From: Brucellaceae bacterium
GTDB taxonomy: Bacteria > Pseudomonadota > Alphaproteobacteria > Rhizobiales > Rhizobiaceae
NCBI GenBank assembly: GCA_031253705.1
Contig: JAIRVW010000260.1
Location: 1-14,882 of the forward strand
Direction: 5' to 3'
DNA length: 14,882 bases
The position numbers were made by a program, and so were the translations under genes. The notes below the pieces were generated by a model. That model was not told the DNA's origin and did no database searches. It saw only the letters and a list, made by a program, of their open reading frames with translations. Below are positions 1 through 7,343 of this stretch, in pieces (position 1 is the first letter of the stretch; each line of letters begins with the position of its first letter).

Positions 1-2
1 CG

Positions 3-140
3 AAAAAAATTATCAAGCTCAGCGTCTTACAGCAAAGTGATGCCGCCCGTTTCTACGAGAAGCATGGATTTCATAAAACCGGTGAGGATGAATGGGATAT
101 TTACTACGCCCTGCATCCGGCCATTTCACGTGAATCATAA
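3..140 (+). CDS. GNAT family N-acetyltransferase, C-terminal fragment (5' end outside window)
   Basis: An open frame runs from the window edge to a TAA at 138-140 and gives 45 residues. They contain LSVLQQSDAARFYEKHGF followed by an EWDIYY strand. The first part is the usual C-terminal GNAT motif, in which a short helix carries xxFYxxxGF and packs on the acetyl-CoA pocket; the second is a final beta strand. The enzyme would transfer acetyl from acetyl-CoA to an amine, but the substrate cannot be inferred from this tail. The acetyl-CoA loop and N-terminus lie upstream of the window. The gene converges on another GNAT gene with only 19 bp between stop codons, and no terminator is visible in that gap. 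Confidence 0.75.
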   Translation, partial: KKIIKLSVLQQSDAARFYEKHGFHKTGEDEWDIYYALHPAISRES

Positions 141-159
141 CAAGCTGATATTCACCTGC

Positions 160-624
160 TCAGCAGATCCGCACCATACGGATAGCAGTGCCAAACTCAA
201 CCGGTACAATCTCTGTTTCCTGAAAACCGCAGCGCTGATAAAATCCCTTGCTCTCTTCGGAAGTAATCACTTCAACAGAGTCTGCGCCTGCTAATACTAT
301 GGTTTTCAGCATTTCAGCAATCAGTGCCCGCCCGATACCCGCGCCCATATTTTCCGGCGCAACGAACAGGTCTTCAATCTCATAGCGATCTGCACTTTTC
401 GGCAGCGTTACGATAAAACCGGCAATCTCACCATTTAGCAACGCCACCATAGCAGCCTGTGAAGTGATGTAGCTCTCGGGCAGATCAATCGCATCAGGAT
501 GCGCCAGTAAAAACGCACGATGCGCTTCCTGCATCAGGGACGAACGGCGTTTTAAATCCTCCAGCGCTTGCCGTTCCTCAGGGACAGCAAGACGAAATAC
601 CAAATGACCGGAGATACGGCTCAC
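160..624 (-). CDS. GNAT family N-acetyltransferase
   Basis: A 154-residue protein, the normal size for a single GNAT domain. Motif A is visible at about residues 84-104: a beta strand (IEDLFVAP), then the acetyl-CoA pyrophosphate loop MGAGIG at 93-98, then a helix. The C-terminal motif FYQRCGF lies at 128-134. Substrate is unknown. It has no signal peptide or membrane segment, so it should be cytoplasmic. The start is GTG at 624, nine bases after the stop of the DUF1674 gene; the end of that gene (TTTTTGAGG) supplies the Shine-Dalgarno sequence, so the two are probably co-transcribed and translationally coupled. The GNAT assignment is firm; a role linked to the upstream gene is only suggested by the spacing. 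Confidence 0.88.
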   Translation of the reverse strand: MSRISGHLVFRLAVPEERQALEDLKRRSSLMQEAHRAFLLAHPDAIDLPESYITSQAAMVALLNGEIAGFIVTLPKSADRYEIEDLFVAPENMGAGIGRALIAEMLKTIVLAGADSVEVITSEESKGFYQRCGFQETEIVPVEFGTAIRMVRIC

Positions 625-633
625 AAAGCAGCC

Positions 634-885
634 TCAAAAATCAATCGTACGGCCTTTGATTTCCCAGTCGCCATAACGCGCAGGATCTTTGCCGCCACGT
701 CCGCCGATTTCTTTTGCAGCTTCACTTTTCTGCTCGGCTTCACGTCGCGCTTCCGCTTCCAGCAAAGCACGCTGGGCAGCAGGCGGCAGTTCTTCAAATG
801 TTTTGCGTGGCGCAGGGGCATCCGACTTCTGATAATCGGCCAATGAAACCACATTATTATTCGCTGATGGCGTTTCATTATCCAT
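634..885 (-). CDS. DUF1674 protein, SDHAF4-like succinate dehydrogenase assembly factor
   Basis: An 83-residue protein with a disordered, Asn/Pro-rich start, a charged Ala/Glu-rich helix (about 28-58) and the hallmark DUF1674 C-terminus. The hallmark reads EIGGRGGKDPARYGDWEIKG at residues 59-78, followed by RTIDF. In eukaryotes the family (SDHAF4/Sdh8) binds FAD-loaded SdhA and protects it during complex II assembly. A matching role in alphaproteobacteria is inferred from homology. The open frame continues upstream as far as 1080, but the ATG at 885 is chosen because AGGAC sits just before it and the upstream part would run into htpX. It is transcribed divergently from htpX and followed closely by a GNAT gene. 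Confidence 0.9.
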   Translation of the reverse strand: MDNETPSANNNVVSLADYQKSDAPAPRKTFEELPPAAQRALLEAEARREAEQKSEAAKEIGGRGGKDPARYGDWEIKGRTIDF

Positions 886-954
886 GGTTTTGTCCTGTCC
901 GTCTGCAGCATATATCAAATTAAGTTTTAGCAGTGCTATCATAGCCCTTGTCTT

Positions 955-985
955 ATTGAAGATATAGTGTGCAGGCCCCATTTTA
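955..985 (+). promoter_or_regulatory. Sigma-32 (RpoH) type heat-shock promoter of htpX
   Basis: ATTGAA at 955-960 and CCCCATTTTA at 976-985 are separated by 15 bases. This matches the RpoH pattern CTTGAA - 13 to 15 bases - CCCCATnT, with a perfect -10 element and one mismatch in the -35. The predicted start near 990-993 gives a leader of roughly 40 bases before the htpX ATG at 1034. htpX is a heat-shock gene in other proteobacteria, so position and gene agree. An alternative upstream -35 (CTTGTC at 947-952) would leave a 23-base spacer, which is too long. Confidence 0.72.
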
Positions 986-1033
986 TCATCACATGAAAAT
1001 GACCTTATTGATGAACCGGAACGGAGATACTGA

Positions 1034-2074
1034 ATGAACATGATGCGTACTGCCATGCTGATTGCCTTCATGACAGCCATGTTTATGAGTATCGGTTATC
1101 TGATCGGCGGCTCAACCGGCATGATGATTGCTCTGGTGATTGCCGTTGCCATGAATTTCTTCAGCTACTGGAATTCCGACAAGATGGTGCTGCGTATGTA
1201 TAATGCGCAGGAAGCGGATGAAAATACTGCGCCGGAATATTACCGTATCGTACGCGAATTATCGGACCGTGCCGGTCTGCCGCAGCCACGTATCTATATC
1301 ATCCATGAAGACCAGCCCAATGCTTTTGCGACCGGCCGCAATCCGGAAAATGCAGCCGTTGCTGCCACCACCGGCCTGTTGCAGCGCCTGAACAAGCAGG
1401 AAGTTGCCGCCGTGATGGCTCATGAACTGGCACATGTGCAAAACCGCGACACGCTGACCATGACAATCACCGCAACGCTTGCCGGTGCAATTTCCATGCT
1501 TGGTAATTTCGCAATGTTCTTTGGCGGCAACCGTGAAAACAACAATGCCCTGAGCATGATCGGTACGATCATCGCCATGTTGGTTGCGCCTTTCGCGGCA
1601 ATGATTGTGCAGATGGCCGTCAGCCGTACCCGCGAATATGCTGCCGACCGGCGCGGTGCAGAAATCTGCGGCAACCCGCTCTGGCTGGCCTCTGCCCTGA
1701 ACAAGATTGCACGCGGCGCCCATGAAACCGTGAATGAAGAGGCCGAGCATAATCCGGCAACCGCGCATATGTTTATTATCAATCCTTTAAGCGGACGCGG
1801 TGCGGATAATCTGTTCTCCACCCACCCTGATACGGCAAACCGTATTGCCGCACTGGAAGGTATCGCGCAGGAAATGGGCATTAATTCTGTCTATGATAAT
1901 ACAGATAATGGTTTTCAGAACCGTCAGTCTGGTGCATATAGCCCGACAAATAGCCAATCACAGAACCGCCCGCGCAGCACACCGACACGGAATAATCCGT
2001 GGGGACAGGCAGCAGGCAGCGATTCTTCACCGGATGATGAGCCGGAAAAACCCTATAAAGGACCATGGTCTTGA
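1034..2074 (+). CDS. htpX: HtpX, zinc-dependent membrane protease (M48 family)
   Basis: A 346-residue M48B metalloprotease of the inner membrane that degrades misfolded membrane proteins. Visible features in order are: two N-terminal membrane segments (about 5-25 and 27-45); a cytoplasmic region; the zinc motif HELAH at 130-134 with catalytic Glu131; two further hydrophobic segments (about 145-163 and 175-196); and EYAAD at 201-205, which supplies the third zinc ligand Glu201. The last ~55 residues are rich in Asn, Ser, Gln and Pro and look disordered. The protein is therefore longer than the 293-residue E. coli HtpX, as is common in rhizobial forms. GGAG lies 8 bases before the ATG. A heat-shock type promoter precedes it, and rsmB overlaps its 3' end, so the two are probably one transcript. 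Confidence 0.96.
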   Translation: MNMMRTAMLIAFMTAMFMSIGYLIGGSTGMMIALVIAVAMNFFSYWNSDKMVLRMYNAQEADENTAPEYYRIVRELSDRAGLPQPRIYIIHEDQPNAFATGRNPENAAVAATTGLLQRLNKQEVAAVMAHELAHVQNRDTLTMTITATLAGAISMLGNFAMFFGGNRENNNALSMIGTIIAMLVAPFAAMIVQMAVSRTREYAADRRGAEICGNPLWLASALNKIARGAHETVNEEAEHNPATAHMFIINPLSGRGADNLFSTHPDTANRIAALEGIAQEMGINSVYDNTDNGFQNRQSGAYSPTNSQSQNRPRSTPTRNNPWGQAAGSDSSPDDEPEKPYKGPWS

Positions 2075-3519
2075 GCGATAACAAACCTGCCGCTAAACGC
2101 ACCGGCTCCCGCCCGCATAAGAAGCCGTTTAATAAGCAGGTTCAGGCTGAGCCAAAGGCAGACCACACATTGGGACTGTCTGAAACCGAATATCGCGCAA
2201 AGCTTGAAGCTGAGCATCCGGGTCTGAATGTACGTCAATGCGCTGCCAAACTGCTCAATGCCGTGGTTGCCAAGAACACATCGCTGGACGGCCTCACGGA
2301 TGCGCATCACGGTCACCCGCAATATATGGAACTGGATGATCGCGACCGCTCACTGGTACGCGCTATTCTCGGCACCGCCTTGCGCAATCGCAACACCATT
2401 GAAACGGCATTGTGCAAGCTGCTTGATCGTCCGCTGCCTGCCAATGCGACTGCCTTACAGCAATTGCTCCATGTCGGTGCGGCACAAATCCTCTATCTCG
2501 ATGTACCGGATCATGCAGCGGTTGATCTGGCGGTAACTTCCGCCAATATCGACCCGCGTAACCGCAAATATGCCAGTCTTGTCAATGCCGTGCTGCGCCG
2601 CCTCACCCGCAATAAAGAGCGCGCCATCGAGCTGAAAATTCCGAACGGCCCTGACTGGTATATTGAAAGCCTGACCAAGACCTATGGCAAAGAACAGGCT
2701 GAAGCTATTCTGGCGATGCAGGCCTATGAACCATCCATCGATCTGACAGTTAAAAGCAATCCCGCAGAATGGGCTGACAAGCTCGGCGGCACATTGCTGC
2801 CAAACGGCTCCGTACGGCTCGGTTCTTTTGAAGGTGCCCTCACCTCGCTCGAAGGTTTTGCGGAAGGTGAATGGTGGGTGCAGGATGCTGCTGCAAGCCT
2901 GCCAGCGACATTGCTCGGGGATATTAAAGGCAAACGTGTTGCCGATCTTTGCGCTGCGCCCGGCGGCAAGACTGCACAATTGATTATGGCCGGTGCGAAA
3001 GTCACCGCTTTCGACATCAATAAGAACCGCCTCAAGCGTCTGAAAAGCAATCTCGATCGTTTGCAACTGGACGCGGAACTAATCGCGGCCAATATTCTCG
3101 ATTATCAGGCGGATGAGCTGTTTGACGCTATTCTGCTCGATGCCCCTTGCTCATCCACCGGCACTGTGCGTCGCCACCCTGACGTACTCTGGACAAAAAC
3201 ACCGGATGATATTGTCCGGCTGGCACAGGTACAGGCCAAGCTGCTGCGCCATGCCATTTCTCTGGTGAAACCGGACGGCATCATTGTCTTCTCCAATTGC
3301 TCGCTCAACCGCGAGGAAGGCGAAGACATGGCGCAGGCCATTCTCGCAGAAGGCGTACTGCAAGCCGAACCATTCAAGCCCGAAGAACTGAAAGGTCTGG
3401 AACAGCTGATCACAGATCAGGGCTTCCTGCGTTCAACGCCTGCTGATTTGCCTCATGATGAGCCGAAAATGGCGGGTCTTGACGGTTTCTTTGCTGCGCG
3501 CTTCCGTCGTCCGGCCTGA
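2065..3519 (+). CDS. rsmB: RsmB/Sun-type 16S rRNA (cytosine-C5) methyltransferase
   Basis: A 484-residue SAM-dependent RNA methyltransferase of the family that methylates C967 of 16S rRNA. A basic tail (1-30) leads into a NusB-like RNA-binding domain (about 55-190, with [19 protein letters not shown]). A Rossmann methyltransferase domain follows. It has the SAM loop CAAPGGKT at 296-303, acidic Asp317 in FDINKNRL, motif [10 protein letters not shown] with Cys362, and motif [14 protein letters not shown] with Cys412, the expected nucleophile. Motif VI has Asn where E. coli has Thr. The ATG at 2065 overlaps htpX by 10 bases, but AAAGGA (2057-2062) is only 2 bases before it. The TTG at 2071, 8 bases away and giving a 4-base TTGA overlap, may be the true start. 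Confidence 0.94.
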   Translation: MVLSDNKPAAKRTGSRPHKKPFNKQVQAEPKADHTLGLSETEYRAKLEAEHPGLNVRQCAAKLLNAVVAKNTSLDGLTDAHHGHPQYMELDDRDRSLVRAILGTALRNRNTIETALCKLLDRPLPANATALQQLLHVGAAQILYLDVPDHAAVDLAVTSANIDPRNRKYASLVNAVLRRLTRNKERAIELKIPNGPDWYIESLTKTYGKEQAEAILAMQAYEPSIDLTVKSNPAEWADKLGGTLLPNGSVRLGSFEGALTSLEGFAEGEWWVQDAAASLPATLLGDIKGKRVADLCAAPGGKTAQLIMAGAKVTAFDINKNRLKRLKSNLDRLQLDAELIAANILDYQADELFDAILLDAPCSSTGTVRRHPDVLWTKTPDDIVRLAQVQAKLLRHAISLVKPDGIIVFSNCSLNREEGEDMAQAILAEGVLQAEPFKPEELKGLEQLITDQGFLRSTPADLPHDEPKMAGLDGFFAARFRRPA

Positions 3520-3682
3520 AAAATTATCAAATAACTTATCTGATTCTTAAAAAAACATGCTGATCCACATCATTCAGCAACTCTTAGTTAACAAAGAGTT
3601 CACTATTGCCGTGGAATGATAGATCATAGCGCATGAATAACGAAGCATATTGCCGCCGGATTTGGCCGTGCCGGTATGCACC
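3520..3682. other. AT-rich non-coding gap after rsmB with two adjacent hairpins
   Basis: There is no convincing gene here. Two small inverted repeats stand back to back. The first is TGCTGA (3558-3563) with TCAGCA (3574-3579); the second is AACTCTT (3579-3585) with AAGAGTT (3594-3600). Neither is GC-rich and neither is followed by a T-run on the + strand, so they are not textbook terminators. They may still weaken read-through from rsmB or protect its 3' end. A small palindrome, ATGAT-AG-ATCAT, lies at 3616-3627. The short frame ATG 3633 to TAA encodes 33 residues that are odd in composition and is not called. Confidence 0.4.
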
Positions 3683-3787
3683 AGAGCGTGTCACGTTTAA
3701 TCGTACCCATTGCACTCGCTCTGAATTGTTTTAATTGTCGCATGTTCGCGGTAGCTCCAATGAATTCATTTGAGCGCGACATGCTCT
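3683..3787. repeat. 105-bp palindromic intergenic repeat, Bru-RS-like
   Basis: The ends form an imperfect terminal inverted repeat. AGAGCGTGTCACG at 3683-3695 matches the reverse complement of 3775-3787 (AGAGCATGTCGCG) at 11 of 13 positions. The interior holds CCATTGCACTCGCTCT followed by a T-rich stretch, a layout I recall from short palindromic repeats scattered in Brucella, Ochrobactrum and Mesorhizobium genomes (Bru-RS1 and Bru-RS2 are reported at 103 and 105 bp). It has no coding capacity and would be a non-autonomous or relic element. It ends directly at the Shine-Dalgarno sequence of the next gene. Only one copy is seen in this window, so repeat status rests on remembered resemblance and the terminal repeats. 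Confidence 0.6.
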
Positions 3788-3793
3788 AAGGAG
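3788..3793 (+). promoter_or_regulatory. Ribosome binding site that fixes the heparinase-gene start
   Basis: AAGGAG lies 9 bases before the GTG at 3803, an ideal distance. It supports that GTG over the in-frame TTG at 3770, which falls inside the palindromic repeat and has no Shine-Dalgarno sequence. The site begins at the base after the right end of the repeat. Confidence 0.75.
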
Positions 3794-3802
3794 TACCCTG
3801 CC

Positions 3803-5530
3803 GTGAATGTCGCGCTGAGCGAAACCCCGCACCTATGGACACTGGCCGTCGCCCAAGGCTGGCGACGTTTCAGCAGACGTGTGCGGCGCGGGCCGATGTT
3901 TCGCTGGCGTTTTTCCGGCTTTACACCGGAGCGGGTGTTGATTGCCCCGCCGGATTTGCGCGTTGCCGATCCGCAATTGGCGCAGGAGTTTTATCACGGC
4001 CGCTATGCGCTGGCCGGACGTCTGGTAGAAACCGGCGGCCTCTCCCCTTTTGCCATTGAACCGCCGACCGATGCATGGGAAGCCTCGCTGCATTCCTTTG
4101 GCTGGTTGCGCAATATGCGCGCTGCCGGAACCGAACTGGCAATGGTCAATGCCCGTGCTCTGGTCGAAGACTGGATCCGCATGCATGGCAAACGCATTGA
4201 AGGCATTGCATGGTCGCCGGAAATTACCGCGCAGCGCATTATCGCATGGCTCCAGCATTCAAACATTATTCTTGCCACCTCCGATCTTGCCACCTATCGC
4301 AAATTCATGCGCTCGCTGGCGATGCAGGTACGCTATTTGCGCACCATGACCGGCGTGATGGATGATGGTGAAGACAAATTACGTGCGCGTATTGCACTAG
4401 CTTTTGCCAGTCTTGCACTGCCGGTCTCGCAATCCATGGCGCGCTCAGCACGCCGTCACCTCGAATATGAACTGAACCGGCAGATACTGGCCGATGGCGG
4501 GCATATTTCGCGCAATCCAGCATCCATTCTGGAATTGCTGGCCGATCTGCTGCCACTGCGCCAGACCTATAGCAACGGCAATGAAGCACCACCGAAAGCG
4601 CTGATTGAAACTGTTGAGCGGATGCTACCAGCCTTGCGCTTCTTCCGTCATCAGGACGGCAGTCTGGCATTGTTCAACGGCGTGGGGCCGACATTGCCGG
4701 AGCGCCTGATTTCCGTGCTACGCCATGATGAGACAGACGGTGCACCGCTCACCCATGCGCCGCATTCCGGTTATGAACGTCTGCATATGGGCTCAACCAC
4801 AATCATTGCGGATACGGGTCTGCCGCCGCCGGTCACAGCCTCGCGCGATGCCCATGCCGGTTGTCTGGCTTTTGAAATGTCCTCCGGCCGTCAGCGCTAT
4901 ATTGTCAATTCCGGTATCGACCGTTACGGCCCGCCGGAATTCCGCCCGCTTGGCCGCACCACGGCAGCGCATTCAACGGCAACCATCAACGACACATCGT
5001 CATGCCGTTTCAGCCTCAATTCCAGCATTTCCAGCGTTCTCGGCACGCCGATTATTGCAGGACCAACCAGCGTCAGACGTCAGCGGCTGGAAGCCATGGG
5101 CGAACAGGGTTTTGTCGCCAGCCATGACGGCTATGTGCGACTGTTCGGTTATACGCATGAGCGGCAAATGGTGCTGTCCCATAATGGCAGTCTGATTGAA
5201 GGCGTCGACCGCTTTATCAAATCGCACCTGAAACCAACGCGCAGCAACAAAAACAAACAGCAAACCGATCTGGTAACAGTGCGGTTCCACATTCATCCGC
5301 AGGTTTATATCCGCATGGATGAAGACGGCGTGGTGCATCTGACCGCCGATCACGATGACAGCTGGGCCTTTTCCTGCGCTGATGTGATGCCACAGCTCGA
5401 AGATTCCATCTTCTTCGCCGGTTTCCGCGGCCCTGTACGCTCACGCCAGATCGTGCTGACTTTCTCCGCCATGGAGGCAGATCATATCAGCTGGCGCTTT
5501 ACCCGCACCGGCCTTGGTCAATATGTGTGA
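3803..5530 (+). CDS. Heparinase II/III family protein (polysaccharide lyase-like)
   Basis: A 575-residue protein. The N-terminal ~300 residues are helical and rich in Arg, His and Trp (for example [16 protein letters not shown] and the [17 protein letters not shown] helix), in keeping with the alpha/alpha-toroid of this family. The second half (about 330-560) matches the heparinase II/III beta-sandwich domain, with a [20 protein letters not shown] strand pair, a NSGIDRYGP loop and a [14 protein letters not shown] segment containing the typical AHST-type His. Known members eliminate uronate-containing polysaccharides, but substrate and activity are not established here. The N-terminus ([12 protein letters not shown]) is not a signal peptide, so the protein looks cytoplasmic. 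It sits between rsmB and purH, apparently a conserved rhizobial arrangement. GTG is chosen as the start from the strong RBS. Confidence 0.85.
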   Translation: MNVALSETPHLWTLAVAQGWRRFSRRVRRGPMFRWRFSGFTPERVLIAPPDLRVADPQLAQEFYHGRYALAGRLVETGGLSPFAIEPPTDAWEASLHSFGWLRNMRAAGTELAMVNARALVEDWIRMHGKRIEGIAWSPEITAQRIIAWLQHSNIILATSDLATYRKFMRSLAMQVRYLRTMTGVMDDGEDKLRARIALAFASLALPVSQSMARSARRHLEYELNRQILADGGHISRNPASILELLADLLPLRQTYSNGNEAPPKALIETVERMLPALRFFRHQDGSLALFNGVGPTLPERLISVLRHDETDGAPLTHAPHSGYERLHMGSTTIIADTGLPPPVTASRDAHAGCLAFEMSSGRQRYIVNSGIDRYGPPEFRPLGRTTAAHSTATINDTSSCRFSLNSSISSVLGTPIIAGPTSVRRQRLEAMGEQGFVASHDGYVRLFGYTHERQMVLSHNGSLIEGVDRFIKSHLKPTRSNKNKQQTDLVTVRFHIHPQVYIRMDEDGVVHLTADHDDSWAFSCADVMPQLEDSIFFAGFRGPVRSRQIVLTFSAMEADHISWRFTRTGLGQYV

Positions 5531-5640
5531 CAGATGTTCAAATCTGCTGATTTGGAATAGGATTCCGTCACCTGCTGTGGTAGGTGGCTCTGGTCCCACT
5601 TTAACCGGAATGCCTGCCGCTGGCCTGGATGCCAGCAGCT
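5527..5640 (+). promoter_or_regulatory. Structured purH leader, candidate cis-regulatory RNA of unknown class
   Basis: The 148-bp gap before purH is unusually dense in complementary segments. They are CAGAT (5531-5535) with ATCTG (5542-5546); GGAAT (5554-5558) with ATTCC (5562-5566); GTGA (5527-5530) with TCAC (5568-5571), which would enclose both; and GCTGGC (5619-5624) with GCCAGC (5631-5636). Between these, CACCT (5569-5573) can pair with AGGTG (5582-5586), or AGGTGG (5582-5587) can pair with CCACTT (5596-5601), and the two options exclude each other. I do not see the CCGCCUGGGC core of the ZTP (pfl) riboswitch that often precedes purine genes. Function is inferred only from structure and position. 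Confidence 0.35.
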
Positions 5641-5678
5641 CCCCGCATTTTCCAGACATAAAGCACAAAGAGACCGTC

Positions 5679-7292
5679 ATGGCTGTCAGCTCCAAACATA
5701 TTCCCGCTCCTGATCTTTTCCCTGTGCGCCGCGCACTGCTTTCCGTATCGGATAAAACCGGTCTGGTAGACTTTGCCCGCGCATTGCACGCAAAGGGCGT
5801 TGAGCTTCTGTCCACCGGCGGCACCGCCAAATCCATCGCAGCAGCCGGTATTCCTGTGCGCGACGTTTCGGAAATCACCAATTTTCCTGAAATCATGGAT
5901 GGTCGCGTCAAAACATTGCATCCGAGTGTTCACGGCGGTCTGCTCGCTGTGCGTAATGATCCGGAACATGTGGCAGCGATGGAAGCCCATAATATTACCG
6001 GCATTGATCTGGTTGTGATCAATCTCTATCCGTTTGAAGAAGTGCGTTATCAGGGCGGTGACTACGACACCACCGTTGAGAATATCGATATCGGCGGCCC
6101 TGCAATGATCCGCGCTTCGGCCAAAAACCATGCCTATGTGACGATCGTCACCGATCCTAATGATTATGACAGCGTTGTTGCTGAGCTGGAAACCGGCAAT
6201 GGTTCCCTGCCTTATACTTTCCGTCAGCGCATGGCCGGTAAGGCTTTTGCCCGTACCGCTGCTTATGATGCTGCAATTTCCGGCTGGTTTGCTGAAACCA
6301 CAAAAGAGGAAGCACCATTGCACCGCGCACTCGCCGGTAAGCTGCATTCCGTAATGCGCTATGGTGAAAACCCGCACCAGCAGGCCGGTTTCTATCTGAC
6401 CGGTGAAACCCGCGCCGGTGTGGCCACAGCCACCCAGCTTCAAGGTAAGCAGCTTTCCTATAACAATATCAATGACACCGATGCAGCTTATGAATTGGTG
6501 GCAGAATTTGATCCGGCGAAAACCGCTGCCGTTGCGATCATCAAGCATGCCAATCCATGCGGTGTAGCTGAAGGCGTATCGCTGAAAGACGCTTATCTCA
6601 AGGCCTATGCCTGCGATACAGTTTCAGCCTTTGGTGGTATTGTCGCTCTCAACCGTACACTGGATGCGGAAGCTGCCGAGGAAATCGTCAAGATTTTCAC
6701 CGAAGTGATTATCGCGCCGGATGCAACACCGGAAGCACAGGCAATTGTTGCAGCCAAGAAGAACCTGCGTCTGCTGGTAACCGGCGGTCTGCCGGATGTC
6801 CGCGCACCGGGTATTGCCGCTAAAACCGTTGCCGGTGGTCTGCTGATCCAGAACCGTGACAATGGCAATGTTGATGATCTCGACCTTAAAGTCGTGACCA
6901 AACGTGCGCCGACCGAACAGGAAATGATCGACCTGAAATTTGCTTTCCGTGTTGCCAAACACGTTAAGTCCAATGCGATTGTCTATGTTAAAGACGGTGC
7001 AACCGTCGGTGTCGGCGCAGGCCAGATGAGCCGCATCGACTCTTCCCGCATTGCAGCGCGCAAGGCCGAAGATGCAGCAGCAGTAGCAGGCGGCGAACCA
7101 CTGACCAAAGGCTCAGTCGTTGCTTCCGATGCTTTCTTCCCGTTTGCTGACGGTCTGATCTCAGCTGTTGAAGCCGGTGCCACCGCCGTTATCCAGCCAG
7201 GCGGGTCAATGCGCGATGATGAAGTGATCGCAGCAGCTGATGCAGCAGGCATTGCCATGGTCTTTACCGGCATGCGCCACTTCCGCCACTAA
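5679..7292 (+). CDS. purH: PurH, bifunctional AICAR formyltransferase / IMP cyclohydrolase
   Basis: A 537-residue cytoplasmic enzyme for the last two steps of de novo IMP synthesis: 10-formyl-THF-dependent formylation of AICAR, then ring closure. The N-terminal cyclohydrolase (MGS-like) domain has [24 protein letters not shown] and [10 protein letters not shown]. The C-terminal transformylase domain has [28 protein letters not shown], catalytic Lys289-His290 in [11 protein letters not shown], and [14 protein letters not shown]. The protein ends with GMRHFRH, as is usual. The open frame extends upstream to 5514, but the added residues are unlike PurH and overlap the heparinase gene. The ATG at 5679 gives the standard family N-terminus, though its RBS (AAAGAG) is modest. 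A strong terminator follows 12 bases after the stop. Confidence 0.97.
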   Translation: MAVSSKHIPAPDLFPVRRALLSVSDKTGLVDFARALHAKGVELLSTGGTAKSIAAAGIPVRDVSEITNFPEIMDGRVKTLHPSVHGGLLAVRNDPEHVAAMEAHNITGIDLVVINLYPFEEVRYQGGDYDTTVENIDIGGPAMIRASAKNHAYVTIVTDPNDYDSVVAELETGNGSLPYTFRQRMAGKAFARTAAYDAAISGWFAETTKEEAPLHRALAGKLHSVMRYGENPHQQAGFYLTGETRAGVATATQLQGKQLSYNNINDTDAAYELVAEFDPAKTAAVAIIKHANPCGVAEGVSLKDAYLKAYACDTVSAFGGIVALNRTLDAEAAEEIVKIFTEVIIAPDATPEAQAIVAAKKNLRLLVTGGLPDVRAPGIAAKTVAGGLLIQNRDNGNVDDLDLKVVTKRAPTEQEMIDLKFAFRVAKHVKSNAIVYVKDGATVGVGAGQMSRIDSSRIAARKAEDAAAVAGGEPLTKGSVVASDAFFPFADGLISAVEAGATAVIQPGGSMRDDEVIAAADAAGIAMVFTGMRHFRH

Positions 7293-7303
7293 CAGGCATA
7301 TTC

Positions 7304-7340
7304 AAATAAAAAAGCGGCTTCTCAGCCGCCTTTTTTATTT
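7304..7340. terminator. Bidirectional rho-independent terminator between purH and the MFS gene
   Basis: GCGGCT (7314-7319) pairs with AGCCGC (7324-7329) across a TCTC loop. The stem extends, past one unpaired C, through AAATAAAAAA on the left and TTTTTTATTT on the right. A T-run follows the GC stem on either strand, so it can stop purH transcription on + and the transporter gene on -, whose stop codon lies 4 bases away. Confidence 0.92.
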
Positions 7341-7343
7341 GTG

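Noticed and set aside
886..1080. Longer N-terminus for the DUF1674 protein from an upstream ATG at 1080.
   Set aside because: It would overlap the start of htpX and its promoter. The ATG at 885 has a nearby Shine-Dalgarno sequence and gives a normal-length family member.
3633..3734. A 33-codon frame starting ATGAATAAC in the gap after rsmB.
   Set aside because: No Shine-Dalgarno sequence, a Cys- and Arg-rich product of unlikely composition, and it runs into the palindromic repeat.
5531..5549. GTTCAAATC resembling the T-arm of a tRNA.
   Set aside because: The flanking bases do not form a T-stem of tRNA type, and no acceptor, D or anticodon arms are found around it.
5514..5678. A 55-residue N-terminal extension of PurH.
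   Set aside because: It is unlike any PurH N-terminus, overlaps the heparinase gene and has no RBS. ATG 5679 gives the normal family start.
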